A DNA stretch of 64,000 bases, taken from the NCBI RefSeq assembly GCF_947631635.1, contig NZ_CANRMB010000008.1, positions 1-64,000 of the forward strand, written 5' to 3'. Shown in pieces: positions 25,058 to 33,420 of the stretch; position 1 is the stretch's first letter; every line of letters starts with the position of its first letter. The translations under genes were made by a program, and so were the position numbers. Below the pieces are notes generated by a model, which had not been told where the DNA came from, searched no databases, and saw nothing but the letters and a program-made list of their open reading frames with translations. Source of the DNA: an uncultured Dysosmobacter sp. (GTDB lineage Bacteria > Bacillota > Clostridia > Oscillospirales > Oscillospiraceae).

Positions 25058-25091
25058 ACTCCCTGCGCCGCGGCACAGGGAGATTTTTTAC
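25058..25091. terminator. Convergent terminator
   Basis: CTCCCTG pairs with CAGGGAG, with A and T tracts outside on either side, between the DUF368 and YnbB-like genes. Confidence 0.75.
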
Positions 25092-26374
25092 ATGGGGAGC
25101 TTCACCAGTCCGGCCTCCACCAGCTTTTGCAGGCTCATGAGGATGCCCAGCTTGGCGTGATACCAGGTCAGGCCACCCTGGAAGTAGACGGCGTAGGGCG
25201 GGCGGATGGGACCGTCGGCGGACAGCTCGATGGAGCTGCCCTGAACAAAGGCGCCTGCCGCCATGATAACGTCGGAGTCATATCCGGGCATGGCCCAGGG
25301 CTCGGGGGTGACATAGCTGTCCACCGGAGCGGCGGCCTGGATGCCCTTGCAGAAGGCCACCATGGCCTCCCGGCTGCCCAGCGTCACGGCCTGGATGATG
25401 TCGTGGCGGTCCTCCGCGGCGTTGGGGACGCAGGCGAAGCCCAGCTTTTCATAGACGTTGGCGGCAAAGATGGCCCCCTTCAAAGCGCCGGAGACCACCG
25501 TAGGGGAGAGGAAGAGGCCCTGATAGAAGGCGGGCATCAGTCCCAGGTTGGCGCCCACCTCCTGGCCCAGACCGGGGGCGGAGAGGCGGTAGGCGCAGCG
25601 CTCCACGCATTCCCTGGTGCCGCAGATATAGCCGCCGATGGGGGCCAGACCGCCGCCGGGGTTCTTGATAAGGCTGCCAACCACCATGTCGGCGCCCAGG
25701 TCCGAGGGCTCTATTGTCTCCACGAATTCGCCGTAGCAGTTGTCCACCATGACCTTTACATCCGGCTTTACGGACTTGCAGAAGGCGGTCAGCTGGCCGA
25801 TCTGCGCCACGGAGAAGGAGGGCCGGGTGGCATAGCCCTTGGAGCGCTGGATGGTGATGAGCTTGGTCCGGCCATTGATGGCGGCCCGGATGGCGTCATA
25901 GTCAAAGGTGCCGTCGGCCTTCAGGTCCGCCTGGGCATAGGTGACGCCGTACTCCTTCAAGGAGCATTTGCTCTCCCGGATGCCGATGACCTCCTCCAGC
26001 GTGTCATAGGGAGCGCCCACAGGGGAGAGCAGCTCGTCCCCCGGCAGCAGGTTGGCGGAGAGAGCCACGGTCAGGGCGTGGGTGCCGCAGGTGATCTGAG
26101 GGCGGACCAGGGCGGCCTCGGTGTGGAACACGTCGGCGTAGACCCGCTCCAGGTTGTCCCGGCCCTCGTCGTCGTAGCCGTAGCCGGTGGTGGCGGCAAA
26201 GTGGGTGGCGTTCACCCGGTTTTTCTGCATGGCGGCGATGACCTTGGCCTGGTTGTACTCCGCCGTCTGGTCGATGGCGTCAAACCGGGGCCGCAGGTCC
26301 CGCAGCACCGCTTCGCCGAATCCATACACGGCCCGGCTGATGCCCAGCTGTTCATACATGCTTTCCAGTTCCAT
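25088..26374 (-). CDS. YnbB-like PLP enzyme (methionine gamma-lyase family, aluminium resistance protein family)
   Basis: A 428-residue fold-type I PLP enzyme. CGTHALTVAL near residue 85 and VMVDNCYGEFVE, GADMVVGSLIKNPGGGLAPIGGYI near 215-250 carry the probable PLP Lys (in SLIKN). The family is annotated as methionine gamma-lyase-like or aluminium resistance protein; the true substrate is not settled. Two in-frame ATGs are close together; I choose the downstream one because AAGGA is 8 bases from it. In Bacillus the homologue lies near hflX and glnRA, but here it stands alone. Confidence 0.9.
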   Translation of the reverse strand: MELESMYEQLGISRAVYGFGEAVLRDLRPRFDAIDQTAEYNQAKVIAAMQKNRVNATHFAATTGYGYDDEGRDNLERVYADVFHTEAALVRPQITCGTHALTVALSANLLPGDELLSPVGAPYDTLEEVIGIRESKCSLKEYGVTYAQADLKADGTFDYDAIRAAINGRTKLITIQRSKGYATRPSFSVAQIGQLTAFCKSVKPDVKVMVDNCYGEFVETIEPSDLGADMVVGSLIKNPGGGLAPIGGYICGTRECVERCAYRLSAPGLGQEVGANLGLMPAFYQGLFLSPTVVSGALKGAIFAANVYEKLGFACVPNAAEDRHDIIQAVTLGSREAMVAFCKGIQAAAPVDSYVTPEPWAMPGYDSDVIMAAGAFVQGSSIELSADGPIRPPYAVYFQGGLTWYHAKLGILMSLQKLVEAGLVKLPM

Positions 26375-26569
26375 AAATTCCATCCTTTTTCTGTATTTCT
26401 CACACAAATGCGAATTATAGCAGGCTCTTGGAGAAATAGCAAGCGGTATCTCCCCAAAATCATGTGCAGCAAGTATGGGGAAACCTGTGAAACAGGCAGA
26501 CGCTGCCGCTGCTCCGCCTGCCTGCAAACGTGTCCGGCATGATTGTCATTTTAGCGCGGGGCAAAAAAA

Positions 26570-26591
26570 GCCGCATGTCATACCATGCGGC
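26570..26591. promoter_or_regulatory. Hairpin next to a ribosome-binding site
   Basis: GCCGCATG, six bases, CATGCGGC is directly followed by AGGAGG of the next gene. On the minus strand it is followed by seven Ts, so it may be a minus-strand terminator or a structure affecting translation. Confidence 0.4.
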
Positions 26592-26607
26592 ACAGGAGGT
26601 CGTTGCG

Positions 26608-27399
26608 ATGAAATTCCATACACTTGTACTTGAAGGGGATCAAAAAGCTGAAAAGAAAAAGGAACACCTGCCCGTGTACACGAAACAAGAGTACCTGCGC
26701 CGCAAATGGCGAGAGGACCGGCCGCCCCTGCGCAATAGAAGCTTCTATTTGTGCCGTATGATCGAGGAGGCGCTCAAAGGTGTCACCTTGGATGGAAGCG
26801 GAAAAATAACGGTCTGTGCCCACCGGGATGGTCTTGTTCCAGGGAGAGAAAAATACATTTGCGATCAAAAGTTTCATGTCTCGATCTATTATCTGGAACA
26901 AGCGGAGATCCGGCAAATTGAAGAGGCGGACAAAGATACGGAGCCGATGGTCGTTTTGGGAATTTTGAGAAACGCCTTGTTGGATATCGCGCGGCGAAAT
27001 CAGTGTCCCGAAAATACGGTTGAAAAGATCAGGCGGGCGTTTGAAGAGATCGTCAGCAGTCGTTTTGTACGGGAGGAACGCATTGACAAGCTGACCAAAC
27101 GCTCCCAGAGCACCGGATTGACCGCACATGTTTATCGGGTCCTCTCCGCTGAAGTGGGGGAGGGGTGGTATCTCAAGATTACGGACCGAAAGGGGAACAT
27201 TTTCTCTCAGGAGATGATCGGCGGTGGTATTCGATATGTAGACCGGCTGAACAGCCGCCTGTATGCAAAGGCGGAGTGGCGCGGAAACACGTTTGTGCTG
27301 CTTGAGCGATTTGGCAGGGAGGTTTTCAGCATAAGTGTGCCATATTTAGATGTGAATACACCGGGAGACCGGCAAAAGACCGCAGTGAAGCGGGTATAA
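26608..27399 (+). CDS. Unrecognised 263-aa protein
   Basis: I do not recognise a family. The protein is soluble, basic overall and rich in Arg/Lys/Glu. It has a helical middle (residues about 90-175, with LLDIARRNQCPENTVEKIRRAFEEI) and a beta-rich C-terminal half containing GWYLKITDRKGN and a repeated YxKAEWRGNTFVLLERFG pattern. AGGAGG lies 8 bases before the chosen ATG; an upstream in-frame ATG precedes the hairpin and lacks a site. Base composition is visibly lower in GC than the genes around it, so it may be transferred. A strong terminator follows. Confidence 0.65.
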   Translation: MKFHTLVLEGDQKAEKKKEHLPVYTKQEYLRRKWREDRPPLRNRSFYLCRMIEEALKGVTLDGSGKITVCAHRDGLVPGREKYICDQKFHVSIYYLEQAEIRQIEEADKDTEPMVVLGILRNALLDIARRNQCPENTVEKIRRAFEEIVSSRFVREERIDKLTKRSQSTGLTAHVYRVLSAEVGEGWYLKITDRKGNIFSQEMIGGGIRYVDRLNSRLYAKAEWRGNTFVLLERFGREVFSISVPYLDVNTPGDRQKTAVKRV

Positions 27400-27400
27400 A

Positions 27401-27429
27401 AAACGCGGCACGCATTGCGTGCCGCGTTT
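27401..27429. terminator. Convergent terminator
   Basis: AAACGCGGCACGC pairs with GCGTGCCGCGTTT around a 3-base loop, between the unknown gene and the NlpC/P60 gene. Confidence 0.88.
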
Positions 27430-27441
27430 ATGTATTGAAAT

Positions 27442-28341
27442 TCAGACGTGGATCCCGCCCACAAAGTACTGGTTGTAATAACCGCTGGTCAGGTCACTGA
27501 TGATGACGCCGTTGCTCCGGGAAGAGGAGGCGTGGATGTGCTGGCCGTTGCCGATGTAGATACCGGCGTGGGAGCAGGCCTTTCCGGCGTTGCGGCTGGG
27601 ATCGTTGAAGAACACCAGATCGCCGGGCTGCAGCTCGCTGATGCTGTAGACCCTGGTGCCGATGCCGCTCTGCCACTGGCCGGTGGCGGTGTGGGGCAGG
27701 TTATAGCCCAACTGCTTATAGATGTACATCGTGAAGCCGGAGCAGTCAAAGCCGCTGGGGGAGGAGCCGCCGTAGGAATAGCGGGTGCCCAGGAACTGCT
27801 TGGCATAGTCCACGATGCCGCTGGCGGCAGAGCTGGAGCTGGAGGAGGTCAGATCCACGAAATCACTGCGGATGTACCCTTCGGTCCCGTATTCACAGGT
27901 GACCGCGTACCAGCCGTCCACCAACTCGGTGACGGTGACGATCTCGCCGCTGTCCAGGGCGGCCAGCTTATCGCTGTCGGTAGAGGCCTCGGAGCGGACA
28001 TTCACGCCGTCGCCGTTGATGCGGCCATAGGATTCAAAGACATTGTCCCGATCAATGATGAGGAAATCAGCGGACACGAAGCCCCGATTGCCGTTGTAGC
28101 TGACCTCGTACCAGCCGTCCAGGGTGTCGTCCAAAACGGCGACGGCTACGTTCTTGTCCAGCATTGTGACGACAGAGGCGGAGGTAGAGGCCTCCGCACG
28201 CATTCTCAGAGAGGAGCCGGTGGTGGCGCCCACGGCAACGGCCTGTTCACTTTCAGCGGCCAGAGCGGAGGCGGACAGCAACAAAACTGTGATAGCAGAG
28301 AGGACAACAGCCTTTGCTGCTTTTCCTGCGAAGTGTGTCAT
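27442..28341 (-). CDS. Secreted SH3-NlpC/P60 cell wall hydrolase
   Basis: A 299-residue exported hydrolase, probably a gamma-D-glutamyl-diamino acid endopeptidase. A signal peptide ends near LSASALAAES. Two SH3b domains follow (residues about 40-95 and 105-165), each with the NVRSEAS-type motif, then a Ser linker. The NlpC/P60 domain (about 175-299) has catalytic Cys in FDCSGF, His in CSHAGIYIG and the third polar residue in HIHASS. The ATG is preceded by AGGAAG. Similar proteins act in cell separation or spore germination. Confidence 0.93.
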   Translation of the reverse strand: MTHFAGKAAKAVVLSAITVLLLSASALAAESEQAVAVGATTGSSLRMRAEASTSASVVTMLDKNVAVAVLDDTLDGWYEVSYNGNRGFVSADFLIIDRDNVFESYGRINGDGVNVRSEASTDSDKLAALDSGEIVTVTELVDGWYAVTCEYGTEGYIRSDFVDLTSSSSSSAASGIVDYAKQFLGTRYSYGGSSPSGFDCSGFTMYIYKQLGYNLPHTATGQWQSGIGTRVYSISELQPGDLVFFNDPSRNAGKACSHAGIYIGNGQHIHASSSRSNGVIISDLTSGYYNQYFVGGIHV

Positions 28342-28388
28342 AAGTGGATGCTTCCTTTCGTTTGATCTTTTGTGTACGGGAAGTACGC

Positions 28389-28697
28389 TTATTTCTCCTT
28401 GCCGGCCAGCGCACGGTTGAGCCAGATGGCGGCGATATCCATTGCCGCGTAGAGGCTTTCCTTTTCGCTCTTCTTGATGATACGGTCCCGGGACCGCAGA
28501 TTGGAGTCGGTCAGCTGTAACTGAACGGAGACTCTGGTGGCCATGTCCAGATCCTGCTCCTTCTTGGTGTCCAGAACCTGCATCATGATGATATATTTTT
28601 CGGCCATCGACCCGTAGTAGATCAGATTGTCTACCCGGCGGAGAGGGTGGCCCTTGTAGATCAAGCCTTCCGCTTTTGCGGCTTTGGATTCTGCCAT
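28389..28697 (-). CDS. Conserved-looking small protein, unknown
   Basis: A 102-residue soluble protein with no family I recognise. It is Lys/Ala/Asp-rich, with an early GLIYKGHPLRRVDNLIYYGSMAEKYI segment that reads as a beta hairpin, then a strand pair and an amphipathic helix. AAGGAG lies 7 bases before the ATG. It sits between the hydrolase and ireB genes, all on the minus strand. The 218 bases upstream are AT-rich with repeated TGTAAC/GTTACA words that could be promoter or operator elements. Confidence 0.75.
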   Translation of the reverse strand: MAESKAAKAEGLIYKGHPLRRVDNLIYYGSMAEKYIIMMQVLDTKKEQDLDMATRVSVQLQLTDSNLRSRDRIIKKSEKESLYAAMDIAAIWLNRALAGKEK

Positions 28698-28915
28698 GGA
28701 AACACTCCTTTGAAAAATTGTAACCAAATTGTAACAGAATTTTTCCGCTTTGTCAATGATACGACCTCGAGAATTTGCGGAAAAAATTCGCCAATTCTCT
28801 GAAAAGTGCACAAAAAACGCAAAAAAATTCCGCAGATACAAGCATTTGCCCTAAAAAAGGCCGACTTGAGACCTGCGGAATTGCCGTCTGAAAAAATGAC
28901 AAATTGTAACTTTTG

Positions 28916-29161
28916 TTACTGACCCAGGTATTTGCGCACCAATACCTGCAATAATTCGTCCCGGTCGATCTTGCGGATCAGGGTCCGCGCGTTGTTGTGA
29001 TTGGTGATATAGGTGGGGTCCTCAGAGAGAATATACCCCACGATCTGGTTGATGGGGTTATAGCCTTTTTCCTCCAATGCCTGATAGACAGTGGACAGGA
29101 TCTGGTGAATCTCCGCGTCCTTTTCCATCGCAATGCTGAATTTCCGGGTAAAATCGTCCAT
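28916..29161 (-). CDS. ireB: IreB family regulatory phosphoprotein (UPF0297)
   Basis: An 81-residue protein matching UPF0297 over its whole length: [30 protein letters not shown], then [24 protein letters not shown]. In Enterococcus IreB is phosphorylated by the PASTA kinase IreK and modulates cephalosporin tolerance. Here this is family knowledge. A phospho-signalling layer would fit the FHA-SEDS protein encoded 12 kb away. AGGTGG lies before the ATG, and a good promoter is 50 bases further up. Confidence 0.93.
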   Translation of the reverse strand: MDDFTRKFSIAMEKDAEIHQILSTVYQALEEKGYNPINQIVGYILSEDPTYITNHNNARTLIRKIDRDELLQVLVRKYLGQ

Positions 29162-29212
29162 ACAGACACCACCTTTCTTTCTCTGTGGATCAGCTTACAG
29201 CAATATAAAGAT

Positions 29213-29241
29213 AGTATACTCGCTTTTTTAAAAACTGTAAA
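29213..29241 (-). promoter_or_regulatory. Candidate ireB promoter
   Basis: On the minus strand TTTACA, 17 bases, TATACT. Confidence 0.65.
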
Positions 29242-29274
29242 GCTTTTCGTTGGGAATTTTACAAAAGATTTTTA

Positions 29275-29310
29275 CTGGCCCATGCCGAAAGGGCATGCAG
29301 CATGGGCCAG
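29275..29310 (-). terminator. Terminator of the ank-pheS-pheT operon
   Basis: CTGGCCCATG pairs with CATGGGCCAG around a 16-base loop. T-rich sequence follows on the minus strand, 20 bases after the pheT stop. Confidence 0.8.
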
Positions 29311-29330
29311 ACGGAGGTGCCGGGTCAGCC

Positions 29331-32054
29331 TCAGCGCAGAACGGCGCTCAGCTCGTCTTTCAGCAGCTCCAGAATATTCCTGACATCCTCGTCCGCTTCC
29401 TGGGCGGTGAGGCTGCGGTCGTCGGAGCGGAGGGTGAGGTTGAAGGCCACGGACTTCTTGCCCGCGTCCACGCCCTTGCCGCGGTAGATATCGAACAGGG
29501 ACACGTCCTTCAGCAGGCCCTTGGCGCCGCGGCGGATGCAGTCCTCCAGCGCGCCCACCGTGATGGCCTCGTCGCAGACCACGGCGATGTCCCGGGTGAC
29601 GGCGGGGAATTTGGGCAGGGGCACGTACTCGGGATCGGCGCCCCGGGCGTTCATCAGCGCGTCGAAGCTCAGCTCGGCGCAGTAGAACTCGCTGTCCACA
29701 CCGTAGTTCTTGCCCACCAGGGGATGGATCTGGCCGAACACACCGATGCAGCCGCTGCCGCTCCACACGGTGGCGCAGCGGCCGGGGTGGTAGGACTGGT
29801 ACTGGGGCAGGGTGGGATCGGCGGGTTCAAAGTGCACGTCCCCGGCCCGGATCTCGGTCAGCAGGGCCTCAACGACGCCCTTCATGGCGAAGAAGTCCAT
29901 GTCCGCGCCATAGGCGCTCATGGACAGCACCTTGGCCTCGTTGGCCAGACCGTCCTCACCGCCGGGCAGATAGACGCGGCCCACCTCATACAGCTTGGCG
30001 GACTTGTTGCGGTAGTTGTAATTTCTGGTCAGGATCTCCAGCATGGAGGGCAGGACCGTGGTGCGCATGATGGAGGTATCCTCGCCCAGGGGGTTCAGGA
30101 TCTTGAAGCTCTTGCGCCGGACAAAGTCCTCCGGCCAGCGGATCTTGTCGTAGTAGGCGGGGGAGATGAAGGAGTAGGTGATGATCTCGTCATATCCGCA
30201 GGCGCGGCACACGCTGCCCAGGGTCTGCTCCAGCTTCTGGGCGGGGGAGTAGCCGCCCCGGGTGGTCTCGCCCCGGATCAGGGTAGAGGGAATGTTGTTG
30301 TAGCCGTGGAACCGGGCCACCTCCTCGGCCAGGTCCGCCATCCGCTGCACGTCGCCGCGCCAGGAGGGCACGGTGACCTGGTCGCCGTCCACCTGGAAGT
30401 CCAGCTTCTCCAGAATGCGGACCATCTCCTCACGGGATACGTCGGTGCCCAGCAGGGCGTTGATCTTCTCCGGCTCCAGTTTCAGCACCGTGGGCTGGGG
30501 CACATAGTTCAGAATATCGATGACGCCGTCCAGCACCTCGCCGGCGCCCAGCAGCTCCACCAGCTCGCAGGCCCGGTTGACGGCGGGCAGGGTGTTCAGG
30601 GGGTCCAGGCCCTTTTCAAACTTGGCGCTGGCCTCGGTGCGCATGCCCAGGGCCAGGGCACCCTTGCGGATGCAGGTGCCGTCGAAGCAGGCGGACTCAA
30701 ACACCACGTCGGTGGTGTCGGCCACAATCTCGCTGTTCAATCCGCCCATGATACCCGCCAGGCCCACGGCCCGGGTCTCGTCGGCGATGACCAGGTGGCC
30801 CGCGGTGAGGGTGTGCTCCTTGCCATCCAGGGTGGTGAGCTTTTCACCCTCCTCCGCCCGGCGGACGATGATCTTGCCGCCCTTCACATAGCGGTAGTCA
30901 AAGGCGTGCATGGGCTGGCCGTATTCCAGCATGACATAGTTGGTGATGTCCACGATGTTGTTGATGGGGCGCACGCCCATGGCCCGGAGCCGCTCCCGCA
31001 TCCACTTGGGGGAGGGGGCGATCTTCACGTTGCGGACCATCCGGGCGGTATACCGGGGCACCAGGTCGGCGGCGGGGGTCTCCACGTCCAGCAGTTCAGG
31101 CAGAGTCCGGGCCAGGGGGTTGTCCGCGTCCTCGGGGCAGCCCTTCACCACCGGCTCATGGAGGTGCAGGGGGACGTTGAAGGTGGCCGCTGCCTCCCGA
31201 GCCAGGCCGATGACGCTCAGGCAGTCGGGCCGGTTGGGGGTGATCTCAAACTCCACCACATGGTCGTCCAGCCCGGTGATAGATTTGATGTCGTCGCCGG
31301 GCTTGCAGTCCTCGTGGAGGACGAAAATACCGTCGGTGATGCAATGGGGGAACTCCCGCTGTTCGGCGTGGAGGTCCGCCAGGGTGCAGATCATGCCGGT
31401 TTTGGTATTGTAAGCCACCAGATCGCCCTTGTGGACGTTTTGAAGCCGGGTCTGGTGGACATTGCCGCTGCCGCTGCCCCAGTTCAGGGCGATGGTCCAG
31501 TAGCCGCCGCCGTCGTTGAGCACCACCTGGACCTCAGCGGCTACCACCGGTCCGAAAACCTTATCGCCGGGCTTGATATCCGCGGGGATGGAGGGCTTTT
31601 CCGGATCGATGGGGTGATAGTCGTTCAGCAGGGCGGCAGCCTCGATGACGGCATAGGGGAAGTCCCGCTCGTCCAGGCCCAGCTCCTTCAGGGAGCAGAG
31701 CATGCCGTTGGACAGCACCCCCCGCAGCTTGCCCTTCTCGATCTTCTTGCCGCCGGGCAGGGTGGACTTGTGCAGGGCCACGGGCACCAGGTCCCCCTCG
31801 TGGATGTTCCAGGCCCCGGTGACGATCTGGACCAGTTCTGGCTGGCCCACATCCACCTGGCACACCCACATATGGTCGGAGTCGGGGTGGCGCTCCATTT
31901 TCTTAATGCGGCCCACCACCACGTTGGAGATTTCAGCGCCCAGGTCCACAGTGACCTCCACCTTGGAGCCGGACAGCGTCATAGCCTCGGAGAAATCCTT
32001 GTCATTGGCGTCAACGGTGACGAATTCGCTGAGCCATTTACGAGATAGATTCAT
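29331..32054 (-). CDS. pheT: Phenylalanyl-tRNA synthetase beta subunit
   Basis: PheT of 907 residues, about 100 longer than the usual 790-820. The start MNLSRKWLSEFV is the family N-terminus. The EMAP/OB tRNA-binding domain begins at VVVGRIKKMERHPDSDHM, followed by B3/B4 editing (EFEITPNRPDCLSVIGLARE), B5 and the C-terminal FDX-ACB domain. The extra length lies in residues about 135-235, where NIHEGDLV...GMLCSLKELG...FP is partly repeated as NVHKGDLV...GMICTLADLH...FP. It looks like an internal duplication in the OB region. The frame stays open far upstream through the tandem repeat, but the start with GAAAGGG before ATG fits the family. Confidence 0.94.
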   Translation of the reverse strand: MNLSRKWLSEFVTVDANDKDFSEAMTLSGSKVEVTVDLGAEISNVVVGRIKKMERHPDSDHMWVCQVDVGQPELVQIVTGAWNIHEGDLVPVALHKSTLPGGKKIEKGKLRGVLSNGMLCSLKELGLDERDFPYAVIEAAALLNDYHPIDPEKPSIPADIKPGDKVFGPVVAAEVQVVLNDGGGYWTIALNWGSGSGNVHQTRLQNVHKGDLVAYNTKTGMICTLADLHAEQREFPHCITDGIFVLHEDCKPGDDIKSITGLDDHVVEFEITPNRPDCLSVIGLAREAAATFNVPLHLHEPVVKGCPEDADNPLARTLPELLDVETPAADLVPRYTARMVRNVKIAPSPKWMRERLRAMGVRPINNIVDITNYVMLEYGQPMHAFDYRYVKGGKIIVRRAEEGEKLTTLDGKEHTLTAGHLVIADETRAVGLAGIMGGLNSEIVADTTDVVFESACFDGTCIRKGALALGMRTEASAKFEKGLDPLNTLPAVNRACELVELLGAGEVLDGVIDILNYVPQPTVLKLEPEKINALLGTDVSREEMVRILEKLDFQVDGDQVTVPSWRGDVQRMADLAEEVARFHGYNNIPSTLIRGETTRGGYSPAQKLEQTLGSVCRACGYDEIITYSFISPAYYDKIRWPEDFVRRKSFKILNPLGEDTSIMRTTVLPSMLEILTRNYNYRNKSAKLYEVGRVYLPGGEDGLANEAKVLSMSAYGADMDFFAMKGVVEALLTEIRAGDVHFEPADPTLPQYQSYHPGRCATVWSGSGCIGVFGQIHPLVGKNYGVDSEFYCAELSFDALMNARGADPEYVPLPKFPAVTRDIAVVCDEAITVGALEDCIRRGAKGLLKDVSLFDIYRGKGVDAGKKSVAFNLTLRSDDRSLTAQEADEDVRNILELLKDELSAVLR

Positions 32055-32104
32055 ATTCAAAACCCTTTCTGTTTCAGGTCGTGTTTTTCGTCGTAGGGGG
32101 CGGT

Positions 32105-32280
32105 CTCTGCGCCGCCCCGTGCTGCGTTCATGGAGACGGCAGCCTCTGCGCCGCCCCGCGCTGCATTCATGGAGACGGCAGCCTCTGCGCCGCCCCGCGC
32201 TGCATTCATGGAGACGGCAGCCTCTGCGCGCCGCCCTGTGCTGCATTCGTGGAGACAACGGTCTCTGCCGCCCTGTGTCT
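32105..32280. repeat. 39-bp tandem repeat between pheS and pheT
   Basis: Four nearly exact units of 39 bp and a decayed fifth start at 32105, 32144, 32183 and 32222. Each unit contains CTCTGCGCCGCCCCG and TTCATGGAGACGG. The second and third units differ by almost nothing. The period is a multiple of three, so frames stay open through it on both strands, but no ribosome site or family supports a protein. Confidence 0.92.
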
Positions 32281-32323
32281 TGCCCTGCGGGAGCGGGACG
32301 GTGCGAATGCCGCCCCCGGCACA

Positions 32324-33349
32324 TCAGAACTGCTCCAGGAACCGCACGTCGTTTTCAAAGATCAGCCGCAGGTCGGCAATCTTGAACCGGCGCATGGCGG
32401 TGCGCTCCAAGCCCATGCCGAAGGCCCAGCCGGAGTAGACCTCCGGGTCGATGCCGGCCATCTCCAGCACCCGGGGATGGATCATACCGGCGCCCAGCAG
32501 CTCGATCCACCCTTCGCCCTTGCAGGTGGGGCAGCCCACGCCGCCGCACTTGTGGCACTGGACGTCCATCTCACAGGAGGGCTCGGTGAAGGGGAAGTGG
32601 TGGGGGCGGAAGCGGGTGACGGTGTTCTCACCGTACAGCTGCTTGACCACGGTGTTCAGGGTGCCCTTCAGGTCCGCCATGGTGATCCCCTTGTCGATGG
32701 CCATGCCCTCCACCTGGTGGAACATGGGGGAGTGGGTGGCGTCCACCTCGTCCTTGCGGTACACCCGGCCGGGGGCGATGATGCGGATGGGCAGGGGCAT
32801 GGAGTCCATGGCCCGGACCTGCATGGGGCTGGTCTGGCTGCGGAGCATCACCCGGCTGTCCTCGTCGAAATAAAAGGTGTCGGACCAGTCCCGGGAGGGA
32901 TGGCCCTCCTCGGCGTTCAGGCGGTCGAAGTTCAGCTCGGCCAGCTCCACCTCGGGGCCGTCCAGCACGGTGAAGCCCATGCCCACGAAGATGTCCTTGA
33001 TCTCGTCCAGAGCCAGGTACATGGGATGCTTGTGGCCCAGCTTCACAGCTTTGCCGGGAATGGTCACGTCCACGGTCTCCATGTCCAGCTTGGCCTCCAT
33101 GGCCTTCTCCGCCAGGATGGCGGACTGGGTCTCGATGGCCTTTTCCACGCTGGCGCGGACCTCGTTGGCCATCTGGCCCATGACGGGCCGCAGCTCGGCA
33201 GACAGACTGCCCATCTGCTTCAAAACAGCGGTCAGCTCGCCCTTTTTGCCCAGGTACTTGACCCGGAGGGCCTCCAGGTCGGCCCCCGCCTGGGTGCCGG
33301 CGATGGATTCCAGCGCACTCTTGCGAATGGCTTCCAGTTGTTCTTTCAT
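32324..33349 (-). CDS. pheS: Phenylalanyl-tRNA synthetase alpha subunit
   Basis: PheS, 341 residues, the usual length. The N-terminal coiled coil (about 1-85) binds tRNA. The class II core shows the motif 1 region GFTVLDGPEVE, motif 2 VYRKDEVDATHSPMFHQVEG and motif 3 GWAFGMGLERTAMRRF near the end. A Cys-rich insert (CHKCGGVGCPTCKGEG) near residue 255 is common in clostridial PheS and may bind zinc. AAGGAG precedes the ATG. It lies 71 bases after the ankyrin gene and 269 before pheT, with the 39-bp repeat in that gap. Confidence 0.96.
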   Translation of the reverse strand: MKEQLEAIRKSALESIAGTQAGADLEALRVKYLGKKGELTAVLKQMGSLSAELRPVMGQMANEVRASVEKAIETQSAILAEKAMEAKLDMETVDVTIPGKAVKLGHKHPMYLALDEIKDIFVGMGFTVLDGPEVELAELNFDRLNAEEGHPSRDWSDTFYFDEDSRVMLRSQTSPMQVRAMDSMPLPIRIIAPGRVYRKDEVDATHSPMFHQVEGMAIDKGITMADLKGTLNTVVKQLYGENTVTRFRPHHFPFTEPSCEMDVQCHKCGGVGCPTCKGEGWIELLGAGMIHPRVLEMAGIDPEVYSGWAFGMGLERTAMRRFKIADLRLIFENDVRFLEQF

Positions 33350-33420
33350 TTCTAAAACTCCTTTTATGGATGGATTTTATTTCATATTTGGACGGTATCT
33401 ATCGGTCATCGGTTATAATC

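Noticed and set aside
29250-32048. 932-residue open frame on the plus strand opposite pheT
   Set aside because: It is the mirror of a GC-rich real gene with strong PheT homology on the minus strand; no ribosome site and His/Gly/Val-rich shadow composition.
32105-32280. CRISPR-like array
   Set aside because: The units are contiguous without unique spacers and no cas gene is nearby, so it is a plain tandem repeat.
32081-33355. 424-residue open frame over pheS and the tandem repeat on the plus strand
   Set aside because: Antisense to pheS; the repeated peptide arises only from the 39-bp repeat.
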